Below the pieces are notes generated by a model that was given only the letters and a program-made list of their open reading frames with translations, searched no databases and was not told where the DNA came from. Position numbers and translations under genes: made by a program. DNA of 13,505 nt from Desulfuromonadaceae bacterium GWC2_58_13 (GTDB taxonomy: Bacteria; Desulfobacterota; Desulfuromonadia; Desulfuromonadales; Trichloromonadaceae). The stretch spans positions 1-13,505 of the forward strand of contig MHXM01000022.1 in NCBI GenBank assembly GCA_001825565.1, read 5' to 3'. Below, one piece after another: positions 1-7,255 of the stretch. The stretch's first letter is position 1, and every line of letters starts with the position of its first letter.

Positions 1-2
1 AC

Positions 3-1079
3 GCCTGCGTTTACGACTGCGCCTACTGCGTCAACCGGCGCAGCAACGATATCCCCCGCGCCACCCTCAGCCCGGCCGAGATCGCCGAGCTGACCATCAA
101 CTTCTACCGCCGCAACTATATCGAAGGATTGTTTCTCAGCAGCGGGGTCTGGCGCACCCCGGACGACACCATGGAGCAACTGCTGCAGACGGTCCGGTTG
201 CTTCGCGAGACCCACCGGTTCGGTGGCTACATCCATCTGAAGGTCGTGCCCGGCGCCGATCCGAAGCTTATCGAGACAGCCGGCCACCTGGCCGACCGCC
301 TCAGCGTCAACATCGAACTCCCCAGCGAACAAAGCCTGCGCTTGCTCGCCCCGGACAAAAACCGCAAGGCGATTCTCCAACCGATGCAACAGATGCACGG
401 ACTGATCGCCGAGCGGCGCGGCGAGCGAAAAATGAATCGTAAGGCGCCGGCTTTCGCCCCGGCCGGCCAGAGCACCCAGCTGATCGTCGGCGCCAGCCCG
501 GAGAGCGACTTGCAGGTGCTGCGTCTCTCCGAATCCCTCTATCGCAAAATGGACCTGAAGCGGGTCTACTATTCGGCGTTTGTCCCGGTCAGCGCCGACA
601 ACCGCCTGCCGGCCCTGTTGCAGCCGCCGCTGCTGCGGGAACACCGGCTCTACCAGGCCGACTGGCTGCTGCGTTTCTACGGCTTCGAGGCCAAAGAGCT
701 GCTCGACGAGGCTAATCCCCATTTCGACCTGCAGCTCGACCCCAAGGCCTGCTGGGCGCTGCGCCACCGCGAACTGTTTCCGGTGGAGGTCAACCGGGCC
801 GACTACCAGACCCTGCTGCGGGTGCCGGGGCTCGGGGTGCGTTCGGCCCAACGCATTCTCAAGGCCCGCCGGGTCGGTTCCCTGGGATTCGACGAACTGA
901 AACGGCTGGGGGTGGTTCTCAAGCGGGCGCGCTATTTCCTCACCGCCAGAGGCAAATACATGGGCGAAGCCGACGTCCAGGCCGTTGACCTCAAGCAGCG
1001 CCTGCTGGCTCCGCCGGAACCGGAACAACGACGGACCGAGCAACTCGAACTCTTTTCCGCCATCAGCGGAGAGCTGTGA
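3..1079 (+). CDS. Putative DNA modification/repair radical SAM protein (5'-truncated by window edge)
   Basis: The reading frame is open from base 3, and the first visible residues are ACVYDCAYC. This gives the CxxxCxxC cluster (codons at 6-8, 18-20, 27-29) that binds the [4Fe-4S] centre of radical SAM enzymes. About 358 residues are visible. The family, recalled as 'rSAM linked to UDG', is roughly 400-420 residues, so perhaps 50 N-terminal residues lie upstream. The TTG at 129 is not a plausible start because the cysteine motif precedes it. Near the C-terminus, VNRADYQTLLRVPGLGVRSAQRIL (about 792-863) is a helix-hairpin-helix, which points to DNA binding. The stop overlaps the next gene (TGATG), so the two are translationally coupled. 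Substrate and reaction are unknown for this family. The family call is from recalled conserved motifs and the gene pair; the DNA role is inference. Confidence 0.88.
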   Translation, partial: ACVYDCAYCVNRRSNDIPRATLSPAEIAELTINFYRRNYIEGLFLSSGVWRTPDDTMEQLLQTVRLLRETHRFGGYIHLKVVPGADPKLIETAGHLADRLSVNIELPSEQSLRLLAPDKNRKAILQPMQQMHGLIAERRGERKMNRKAPAFAPAGQSTQLIVGASPESDLQVLRLSESLYRKMDLKRVYYSAFVPVSADNRLPALLQPPLLREHRLYQADWLLRFYGFEAKELLDEANPHFDLQLDPKACWALRHRELFPVEVNRADYQTLLRVPGLGVRSAQRILKARRVGSLGFDELKRLGVVLKRARYFLTARGKYMGEADVQAVDLKQRLLAPPEPEQRRTEQLELFSAISGEL

Positions 1080-1822
1080 TGATCTGCCGTTACGATGGCA
1101 GCTACGCCGGTTTGCTCACCCTGCTCTACCGCCTGTTCGCCCGGCGCGAGGAGCCGATCATTATTTCATCCCACCCCCTCGCTCAGGACGATCTGTTCGC
1201 CGAAGTGTTCGAGTCGACCACCGATCCCGGCCTGGCCGCCCGCCTGACCCGGGCCGTGGCGGACCGCCTGGGAGAAGAGAGCGTCCGCCACATCCGCTAC
1301 GCTTTTCTCGCCGAGCAACCGGGGATAGAAATGGCGATTTACGCTTACCTCAAGCTCGGTTGGTCCCTGCACCGGGAGTTGGACCAACACCTGGGGAACG
1401 CGACGGTGGCCTGCGTTCACAAGTGGGCCCGCCGCACCCTGCACGAAGGGCATCGGCTCAAGGGACTGCTGCGTTTCCAGGAAACGGTCGACGGGGTCTT
1501 CTATGCCCGGGTGCGCCCCGACGCCAATGTCCTGGCCATTCTCGCCGGCCATTTCGCCCGCCGCCTCGGCGACCGCCCCTGGCTGATCCACGATGTCCGC
1601 CGCGATCTCGGCGCCTTGTTCGACGGCGGGAAGTGGGTCATCGGCGAGCTGCGGCTGACATCGACTCCGGTCTTCACCGCCGAAGAGCATCAGTGGCAGC
1701 AACTCTGGCGCACCTTTTTCGACCGGATCGCCATCCCCGAACGGATCAACCCGCGTCTGCAGAAAAACTTCATGCCGATGAAATACTGGGAGTTTCTGGT
1801 GGAGATGAATCCCTCCCGATGA
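1079..1822 (+). CDS. DUF4130-type probable DNA metabolism protein, partner of the radical SAM protein
   Basis: This 247-residue protein matches the family that almost always sits beside the radical SAM/HhH protein. Recognisable conserved blocks are YDGSYAGLLTLLYRLF at the N-terminus, the central KGLLRFQE and the HFARRLGDRPWLIHD-R segment, and the C-terminal FFDRIAIPERINPRLQKNFMP-YW. In many genomes this domain is fused to, or neighboured by, a uracil-DNA-glycosylase-superfamily domain; here the protein ends straight after the DUF4130 region. The chosen start is the ATG at 1079, which shares its A with the upstream TGA stop (TGATG). A GTG at 1076 would add one residue. No signal peptide or membrane segment is visible, so it is cytoplasmic. 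Biochemical function is unknown. Family assignment is confident; any DNA repair or modification role is inference from context. Confidence 0.85.
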   Translation: MICRYDGSYAGLLTLLYRLFARREEPIIISSHPLAQDDLFAEVFESTTDPGLAARLTRAVADRLGEESVRHIRYAFLAEQPGIEMAIYAYLKLGWSLHRELDQHLGNATVACVHKWARRTLHEGHRLKGLLRFQETVDGVFYARVRPDANVLAILAGHFARRLGDRPWLIHDVRRDLGALFDGGKWVIGELRLTSTPVFTAEEHQWQQLWRTFFDRIAIPERINPRLQKNFMPMKYWEFLVEMNPSR

Positions 1823-1874
1823 AAGCTAACTGAAAAAATCATAATTAAATTACGCAATATAACAAAAACAGTGT

Positions 1875-1904
1875 TTGATTTTTTCGGGCCTCATCGGATA
1901 TCAT
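1875..1904 (+). promoter_or_regulatory. Putative sigma-70 promoter for the chemotaxis receptor
   Basis: TTGATT at 1875-1880 and TATCAT at 1899-1904 are separated by 18 bp, giving 5/6 and 5/6 matches to the -35 and -10 consensus. They lie in the 132-bp gap between the DNA-metabolism pair and the receptor gene. The first half of the gap (about 1823-1880) is far more AT-rich than anything around it. No Rho-independent terminator for the upstream genes is visible in the gap. The predicted transcription start is near 1911, leaving a leader of about 45 nt. Confidence 0.5.
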
Positions 1905-1954
1905 CATGAAAAACCACTCGCACAGCGACCATCAGCCTCAACTCCGAGATCATC

Positions 1955-3745
1955 ATGGCTCTGTTCAAAGAACTCTATGCGACTCTGGAAAAAGCATTTT
2001 TTAAAACCCTGTCACGCAAACTCGGCGGGAATCTTCTGTTTCTCCTGCTGCTGCCAGCCCTGGCCCTGGCGCTGCTCTGGTTCGACCTCGACCAGATGCG
2101 TCAGATCCTGACCGGATCGCAAGCCGCCCCGGAAACGGCCGCCCGCCTGAATGACCTTCTTGACCGGATATTGCTGAAAAATTACGTGATTTTCGGCCTC
2201 CTGGTGGCCGCGTTTCTGTTCACCTTCGGCTTTCTGCGACACCTGTTCATCCTGCCGGTCCGGCGACTGCGCGATCATTTCGCCCGCATGGGCGGCAAAG
2301 AGGGCGACCTGTCGGAAGACATGGTGGCCACCACTCACGACGAGTTCCGGGAACTGGTGAACAACTGCAACCACTTTCTGGGAAAACTGCGCAAGACCAT
2401 CCTCGCCGTTCGCCAGATGGGGGTGGCCATCGCCACCAATTCGGTGGGTCTGGCCAAAAAGGTCGAGGACGCCGCCGGCCATGCCCGCGAACAAAACTGC
2501 CTGGCCCAGGAAATTTTCGTCAGTAGCGAGGAGTCGAAGTCGGCCCATCACAATATTTCCGACAACACCCAGGGGGTCTGCGCCTCCACCTCGAACAGCG
2601 TCGACATGGCCCGCCGCTCCTATCGGGATCTGCTCGACGCCAGCAATAACCTCGACACCATGGGCGGGAAAATCTCCCATTATGCCCAGAACATCCAGGT
2701 GCTCGACACCGAGTCCAAGGACATCCAGCAGATCGTGGCGCTGATCCGCAGCATCTCCTTCCAGACCTCACTGCTCTCGCTGAACGCCGCCATCGAGGCG
2801 GCCCGGGCCGGCCAGGCCGGCAAGGGTTTCGCGGTGGTGGCCGACGAGGTCAAAACCCTGGCCGAGCAGGTCGGCAACGCCAGCGAGGATATTGAAAACA
2901 AGGTCCGCTCGATTCTCAACAACATCCAGAGCAGCCTCAAAGAGACCAAGGAAATCGTCGCCTTCGCCAAAATCACCGAACAGGCGGTCAACAGCTCCCG
3001 TCAGAGTTTTGCCGACATGGTCGGTCTGTTCGAGGACAACGACAACCGTCTCCAGGGGATCACCGCTGCCATCGAACAGCTCTCGGCCACCAACGAGGAA
3101 GTTCACGCCAAAGTCACCTCCATCCACGCCACCAGCGATGAAGTGGCTCACTCCATGGACGAAGCCAAAACCTCGTCCCGGCAGTTGAAATCCACCACCG
3201 AAAGGTTGCAGGAACTGGTATCCGGTTTCCGGGTCGGAGAAGGCAAACTCGAATTCATCATCGAAAAAGCCAGGGCGTTCTCCAGGGATTTCGAACAGCG
3301 GCTGGCCGGCTATCAAAAGGAGGGAGTCAATATTTTCGACCGCAACTACCGGCAGATGCCCAACGTTTCGCCCGCCAAGTACAAAACCGCCTACGACGAC
3401 CGCCTCGAAAAGGAATTCCAGCCGCTGTACGACCGGCTGGTGGCCGAAGTGGACGGCGCTACGTTTGGCCTGTGCGTCGACGAAAACGGTTACGCTCCCA
3501 CCCACAACAGCCGGTTCTCCCATCCGCTGACCGGCGACCCCGAGAAGGACCTGGCGGGGAGCCGGGACAAGCGGCTCTTCGACGATCCCACCGGCATCCG
3601 CGCCGCCCGCAACACCCGGGAAGTGCTGTTGCAGACGTACCTGCGGGATACCGGCGAAATTCTCTGCGACCTTTCCATGCCCCTGATGGTTGGCGGCAAA
3701 CACTGGGGCGCGTTGCGAATCGGCTTCGATCCCCGTTCCCTTTAA
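1955..3745 (+). CDS. Methyl-accepting chemotaxis protein with C-terminal cytoplasmic sensor domain
   Basis: A 596-residue chemoreceptor. Two hydrophobic segments (about residues 26-43 and 77-98) leave only about 33 residues between them, far too few for a folded periplasmic sensor. A HAMP-like linker follows (about 98-150), then the coiled-coil signalling region. The hairpin tip that contacts CheA/CheW is clear: SLLSLNAAIEAARAG followed by GKGFAVVADEVKTLAEQ (about 270-305). Beyond the return coil, residues about 440-596 form a globular domain with FDRNYRQMP, the GLCVDENGYAPTHN and DRTG/DPTG-like stretches, and a final GGKHWGALRIGF. This resembles the C-terminal cytoplasmic Cache/PAS-like domain of some Geobacter-type receptors, so sensing is probably intracellular. 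No CheR-binding pentapeptide is present. The start is the ATG at 1955 with only a weak GAGA (1946-1949) upstream. The ligand is unknown. Confidence 0.93.
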   Translation: MALFKELYATLEKAFFKTLSRKLGGNLLFLLLLPALALALLWFDLDQMRQILTGSQAAPETAARLNDLLDRILLKNYVIFGLLVAAFLFTFGFLRHLFILPVRRLRDHFARMGGKEGDLSEDMVATTHDEFRELVNNCNHFLGKLRKTILAVRQMGVAIATNSVGLAKKVEDAAGHAREQNCLAQEIFVSSEESKSAHHNISDNTQGVCASTSNSVDMARRSYRDLLDASNNLDTMGGKISHYAQNIQVLDTESKDIQQIVALIRSISFQTSLLSLNAAIEAARAGQAGKGFAVVADEVKTLAEQVGNASEDIENKVRSILNNIQSSLKETKEIVAFAKITEQAVNSSRQSFADMVGLFEDNDNRLQGITAAIEQLSATNEEVHAKVTSIHATSDEVAHSMDEAKTSSRQLKSTTERLQELVSGFRVGEGKLEFIIEKARAFSRDFEQRLAGYQKEGVNIFDRNYRQMPNVSPAKYKTAYDDRLEKEFQPLYDRLVAEVDGATFGLCVDENGYAPTHNSRFSHPLTGDPEKDLAGSRDKRLFDDPTGIRAARNTREVLLQTYLRDTGEILCDLSMPLMVGGKHWGALRIGFDPRSL

Positions 3746-3757
3746 CGCCCCGGCCCC

Positions 3758-3787
3758 TTGACTTTAATCCTTCCTCCGGGGTATAGA
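3758..3787 (+). promoter_or_regulatory. Putative sigma-70 promoter of the heavy-metal RND operon
   Basis: TTGACT (3758-3763) and TATAGA (3782-3787) are separated by 18 bp, in the 72-bp gap between the receptor gene and the first gene of the efflux operon. The predicted start of transcription is near 3794, giving a short leader before the TTG start at 3818. The spacer holds no convincing dyad of the MerR/CueR/ZntR type, so how metal would control this promoter is not visible. Confidence 0.6.
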
Positions 3788-3806
3788 TAAATCGAACTTT
3801 TTAATC

Positions 3807-3811
3807 AGGAG
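3807..3811 (+). promoter_or_regulatory. Shine-Dalgarno AGGAG selecting a TTG start
   Basis: AGGAG sits 6 nt before the TTG at 3818 but only 1 nt before the ATG at 3813, which opens a different, short frame. The spacing selects TTG as the initiation codon of the secreted Cys/His protein. Confidence 0.65.
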
Positions 3812-3817
3812 CATGAT

Positions 3818-4252
3818 TTGCCCTTCACTGGATTCCATCGCTTTTTCGCCGCTCTGCTGGTGGCAATCTACCTGCTCGCCGGCGGCGGGTTGGCCCGGGC
3901 CGTCATCTGGTGCGTCAACGAAAGCGGACACAGCCACGTCGAATTCAATCCGGCCGGCAACTGCCAGGTCTCCTGCGACTCCGCCGGGGATCGGCCAACC
4001 GCGCCGGAACGAACGACACTGAACGAAAATTCCGGGGAACAAACCTGTCAGGACGTCGTCCTGCTGTCCAGTCAGGCCAAGGACTCCCGGTTGTCCAAGC
4101 TGACGCCGCCACCCTCCTCGGCCCTGAGTCTCCTGCCCCCGGCCCGGCGCACCCTCACCGCCTTCAATCTTCCCGCAGCCAGGCTTCGCGTCGCCGAGTT
4201 ACCGCCCCCCATGGCCCTCGCGGCCCTCAGATCCGTTGTTCTGCTGAATTGA
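3818..4252 (+). CDS. Small secreted Cys/His protein at the head of the RND metal-efflux operon
   Basis: A 144-residue protein with a Sec-type signal peptide (hydrophobic core about residues 9-25, likely cut after the ARA at 26-28). The mature part begins WCVNESGHSHVEF and carries Cys32, Cys49, Cys53 and Cys77 plus His38 and His40. The pattern C-x5-H-x-H-x-E ... C-x3-C ... C-x-D-V recalls small exported proteins of unknown function coded beside CzcCBA/CusCBA operons. The remainder (from about residue 85) is rich in Pro, Leu and Ala with no recognisable fold. The start is a TTG chosen by its AGGAG. Downstream, 83 bp separate it from the outer membrane factor gene, with no obvious terminator, so they are probably co-transcribed. 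Periplasmic metal binding or disulfide formation is inference from the Cys/His content and context. Confidence 0.72.
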   Translation: MPFTGFHRFFAALLVAIYLLAGGGLARAVIWCVNESGHSHVEFNPAGNCQVSCDSAGDRPTAPERTTLNENSGEQTCQDVVLLSSQAKDSRLSKLTPPPSSALSLLPPARRTLTAFNLPAARLRVAELPPPMALAALRSVVLLN

Positions 4253-4335
4253 GACCCTTCTCTTTTTTCCTTTGAAGCACCTCCCCGGTCACGCCGGGAA
4301 TACCCAATTTTTATCCACAACAGGAGTTTCAAACC

Positions 4336-5637
4336 ATGCCACGCATGATGTTCATCTGCGTCTGGACGCTGCTCGTCTTCGCCCATAATCCGTCGGTCTA
4401 TGCCGAAATGCCGGCCGCCGCCGGTCCGCCGCTCACCCTCGACCGCGCCCTGGCTCTGGCCCTGGCGCACAATCCCGAACTGGAGGCCGCCGCCGAGGAG
4501 GTCCGGGCCCGCGAGGCCGAGACGGTGCAGGCCGGGCTGCGCCCCAACCCCGCCTTGGAGCTGGAGCTGGAAAACCTGGCCGGCAGCGGCGAATATTCGG
4601 GAACCGCCGCCGCCGAAACCACCCTGAGTATCCGTCAGGCCATCGAACTGGGCGGCAAACGGAACCACCGCCGCCGAGCCGCCGAAGCCGAAACGGCCCT
4701 GGCCCGCAACCACGGCGAGATCGCCCGTGTCGACCTGCGGGCCCGCACCACCGGCCGGTTCATCGCCGTGCTGAGCGCTCAGGCGCGGTTGCAGCTGGCC
4801 GACGAGCTGGCCGACCTGGCCCGCCGGGGGCAGGCCAGGGTGGAAGAGCGGATCGACGCGGGCAAGGCCCCGGCCACCGAAAAGCTCCGGGCCCGCATCC
4901 TGGTCGCCGAACTCGAAATCGCCCGGGCCAGGGAAGCGCACATCCTGGCGGCACAGCGACAGAATCTGGCCGCCCTGCTCGACGGCCGGATCGAGGTCGG
5001 GCCGGTCGCCGGGGAACTGAACCGGCTGCCCCACCTCCCCGCCCTGGCCGAGCTGGAACCGTTGCTCGCCCAAAGTCCGCAACTGGTCCAGTGGGAGGCC
5101 CAGGGGCAGCAACGGGAGGAGGCCCTCGCCCTGGAAGAGTCCCGTCGGCTCCCCGATCTCGAACTGGGCATCGGCATCCGCCATTTCCAGGACACCGACG
5201 ACCACGCGCTGGTCGCCGGCCTGAGCATCCCTCTCCCCCTGTTCGACCGCAACCAGGGAGCGGTGGCCGCCGCCCGCAGCCGGCGGGAACAGGTCCGGGC
5301 CGAACAGCGCAACGCCGCCCTGCAGGCCAGGGCCGCTCTGGTCGAAGCCTGGCGCCGGATGAGCGCCGCCCACGAGGAGGCCGAAGCCCTGCGCGACCGG
5401 GTGCTGCCGGCCGCCGAGGAAGCCCTGAGCGCCGCCGAATACGGCTACCGGGCCGGCAAGTTCGCCCTGCTCGACGTGCTCGATGCCCAGCGCACCCTGA
5501 TCGAGACCCGCCAGAGCCATCTGGCGGCGCTGGCCGGCTTCCACCAGGCGGTCGCCGAACTGGAGCGCCTGCTCGGCCGCGCCCTCCCCGGAATCGCCTT
5601 CAATTCTGCTCAAATAAAGGAGAATACTCCGTCATGA
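4336..5637 (+). CDS. czcC: CzcC-like outer membrane factor (TolC family) of heavy-metal efflux
   Basis: A 433-residue outer membrane channel subunit of an RND tripartite exporter. A signal peptide is visible (hydrophobic stretch FICVWTLLVFAH, likely cut after VYA near residue 23). Two outer-membrane-efflux repeats follow. The first opens with LTLDRALALALAHNPELEAAAEEVRAREAETVQAGLRPNP-style residues; the second contains LPDLELGIGIRHF, then LSIPLPLFDRNQGAVAAARS and ends GYRAGKFALLDVLDAQRTL. All are typical of CzcC-type proteins. Length and order match the family. AGGAG at 4322-4326 stands 9 nt before the ATG. Its stop overlaps the adaptor start (ATGA at 5634-5637). The metal specificity cannot be read from this subunit. 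The symbol is a family name. Confidence 0.92.
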   Translation: MPRMMFICVWTLLVFAHNPSVYAEMPAAAGPPLTLDRALALALAHNPELEAAAEEVRAREAETVQAGLRPNPALELELENLAGSGEYSGTAAAETTLSIRQAIELGGKRNHRRRAAEAETALARNHGEIARVDLRARTTGRFIAVLSAQARLQLADELADLARRGQARVEERIDAGKAPATEKLRARILVAELEIARAREAHILAAQRQNLAALLDGRIEVGPVAGELNRLPHLPALAELEPLLAQSPQLVQWEAQGQQREEALALEESRRLPDLELGIGIRHFQDTDDHALVAGLSIPLPLFDRNQGAVAAARSRREQVRAEQRNAALQARAALVEAWRRMSAAHEEAEALRDRVLPAAEEALSAAEYGYRAGKFALLDVLDAQRTLIETRQSHLAALAGFHQAVAELERLLGRALPGIAFNSAQIKENTPS

Positions 5638-7094
5638 TCGTTCGCCATCACCTCCGTTGGGCGGTCCCCGCCCTGACCGTCCTTGCCCTCGTCCTCGGCT
5701 TCCGGGCCTATACCGGCGCCGGAACTCCGATCGCCACCGCCGCCGCCACCCAAGCCCAGGATGATTATGATCATGCCGGCCCCGGGGAGGAAACATCCGA
5801 CCCCCATGCGGGCCACGATCACGCTACCCCCAAAACCGATCTCGACGAGCTGTTCCCCGACGAGGCGAAACACGAAGCCGACCGGGATGACCATGCCGGT
5901 CACGGCGACGAAAAGGCCAAGGTCGACGACCACGCCGGCCACGATCACCGGCCCATCGAAGGCGACTGCCCCGAACACGGCATCCCCGAAGCCGAGGACG
6001 CCCTCTGTCAGCCCCAGTTGATGGCCGACCTGCAACCGGGCCAAGGGCTCAAGGTCCGGCTGGCCGCGGCCGATGCCGCCGAACGGATCGGCATCACGGC
6101 CAGTATTCCCCAGCCTGCCGTCGACCGGGGCGCCGCCCTCCCCGGCCAGGTGGTCTTCAACCGCAATCGGCTGGCCCGCCTGTCGACCCTGGTGCCGGGA
6201 GTGGTGAAGCAGGTCCACGCCGAGCTCGGCGCGAAGGTCGAGCCGGGCCAGGTGCTGGCCGAGATCGCCACCCCGGAGATCGCCTCCCTGCGCGCCTCCC
6301 TGCAATCGGCCCAGAGCCGGGCGGTACTGGCCGAAGAGATCTATCTGCGGGAGCAGGAGCTGCTCGGGCGCGGCATCAGTTCGCGACAGGAATTCCAGCA
6401 GGCCGATGCCGAACGGTCCCAGGCGAAGAGCGCCGTCGCCCAGCTCCGCCAGCAGCTGCTCGACTACGGCATCGCCCGCCAGGACCTGCAGGCGGCCGGC
6501 TCGACCCTGCCGATCCGGGCTCCCTTTGCCGGCACCCTGGTGGAACGCAGCGCCGTCACCGGCGAAGCGGTGAGTTCCGGTTCGGCCCTGTTCACGCTGG
6601 CCGACCTGTCCACCCTGTGGGTCGAACTGTCGGTTCCGGAAACCCGCCTGCTCGAAGTCCATCCCGGCGCCGCAGTGAGCGCCACCTTCTCGGGCCTGCC
6701 GGGGCGCGCCTTCCCCGGCACGATCTTCTGGGTTGCGCCCGGCCTCGATGAAAAAACCCGCCAGCTCAAGGCAATGGCTGAAATTTCCAACGAAAGCGGC
6801 CTGCTCAAAGGAGGTCTGTTCGGCGAGGTGCAGCTGGTCAACGAGCTCGGCGGGGAGGCCCTGGCGGTCCCAAGCGATGCCCTGCAGATCATCGACGGCG
6901 CGGCTTACGTCTTCGTCGCCCTGGAACCGGATCTGTTCGAGCTGCGCCGGGTCGAAGCCGGCCGCCGGGATCAGGGCACGGTGGCGATCAGCCGGGGTAT
7001 TGCCGCCAGCGACCGGGTGGTCAGCGGCCAGGGGTTCGCCCTCAAATCGGAAATTCTCAAGTCGAGCCTCGGCGCCTCCTGCGCGGATCATTAA
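5634..7094 (+). CDS. czcB: CzcB-like periplasmic adaptor with His-rich metal-binding N-terminus
   Basis: A 486-residue membrane fusion protein that links the RND pump to the outer membrane channel. A signal-anchor segment covers about residues 9-23. A periplasmic His/Asp-rich stretch follows (about 43-106) with three repeats: HAGHDH (58-63), HAGHGD (87-92) and HAGHDH (100-105). Next is CPEHGIPEAEDALC (112-125), the Cys/His motif seen in CzcB proteins. The adaptor body has the lipoyl half-motifs (PGVVKQVHAELGAKVEPGQVL and IRAPFAGTLVERSAVTGEAV) flanking an alpha-hairpin, then beta-barrel and membrane-proximal domains. It ends with the family-typical LGASCADH. The start is the ATG at 5634 inside the upstream stop (ATGA), with AAGGAGA at 5617-5623. 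The frame is open further upstream, but that region is czcC. The His-rich part probably captures metal in the periplasm. Confidence 0.93.
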   Translation: MIVRHHLRWAVPALTVLALVLGFRAYTGAGTPIATAAATQAQDDYDHAGPGEETSDPHAGHDHATPKTDLDELFPDEAKHEADRDDHAGHGDEKAKVDDHAGHDHRPIEGDCPEHGIPEAEDALCQPQLMADLQPGQGLKVRLAAADAAERIGITASIPQPAVDRGAALPGQVVFNRNRLARLSTLVPGVVKQVHAELGAKVEPGQVLAEIATPEIASLRASLQSAQSRAVLAEEIYLREQELLGRGISSRQEFQQADAERSQAKSAVAQLRQQLLDYGIARQDLQAAGSTLPIRAPFAGTLVERSAVTGEAVSSGSALFTLADLSTLWVELSVPETRLLEVHPGAAVSATFSGLPGRAFPGTIFWVAPGLDEKTRQLKAMAEISNESGLLKGGLFGEVQLVNELGGEALAVPSDALQIIDGAAYVFVALEPDLFELRRVEAGRRDQGTVAISRGIAASDRVVSGQGFALKSEILKSSLGASCADH

Positions 7095-7217
7095 TGGCGG
7101 CGCAAAAATTCCGCCCTGCGGCGTTTCGGTGGTTTTTCGGGACTTCGACCTACCTGATGTAGGCCTTCGCCCCCGTAAAACCACCAGGCCATGCAGGTCG
7201 AAATTTTTGCTTAGCCA
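7095..7217 (+). repeat. 123-bp inverted-repeat (MITE/REP-like) element between czcB and czcA
   Basis: The element begins on the base after the czcB stop. Its ends are imperfect terminal inverted repeats: TGGCGGCGCAAAAATT (7095-7110) against 7202-7217, whose complement reads TGGCTAAGCAAAAATT (13 of 16 identical; 9 bp perfect). Nested inside is a 14-bp stem, GGTGGTTTTTCGGG (7128-7141) with CCCGTAAAACCACC (7172-7185), having one mismatch. Inside that is CCTAC (7149-7153) with GTAGG (7159-7163). TTCGACCT near 7144 also has a complement near 7195. No reading frame with a coding signature occupies it. It looks like a short non-autonomous mobile or intergenic palindromic repeat. Copies elsewhere in the genome were not testable here. 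Confidence 0.6.
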
Positions 7218-7243
7218 TCCGAGGATTTTTCTGCTCTCGGATG
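7216..7243 (+). repeat. 8-bp perfect hairpin in the czcB-czcA gap
   Basis: CATCCGAG (7216-7223) and CTCGGATG (7236-7243) form a perfect stem around a 12-nt T-rich loop. It directly follows the 123-bp element and overlaps its last two bases. The T run is in the loop and not after the stem, so it is not an intrinsic terminator. Confidence 0.5.
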
Positions 7244-7255
7244 TGCAAAAAACCT

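Noticed and set aside
1906..2004. Short His-rich peptide frame (MKNHSHSDHQ...) overlapping the chemoreceptor start
   Set aside because: No ribosome binding site. The ATG falls right behind the predicted -10, so the transcript would not include it, and the frame runs into the receptor gene.
3758..3787. MerR-family (CueR/ZntR/CadR-like) operator in the metal operon promoter spacer
   Set aside because: Despite the metal context, the spacer shows only trivial AC...GT symmetry and an 18-bp length, not the long dyad and 19-20-bp spacing of MerR-controlled promoters.
4284..4298. CCCGG/CCGGG hairpin between the secreted Cys/His gene and czcC as a terminator
   Set aside because: Stem of only 5 bp and the short T run starts 10 bases after it. 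Too weak to call a terminator or attenuator.
4072..5613. 513-residue open frame on the minus strand opposite czcC
   Set aside because: It lies antisense to a clear outer membrane efflux gene. Its Gly/Gln-rich composition is what GC-rich codon use produces in the complementary frame.
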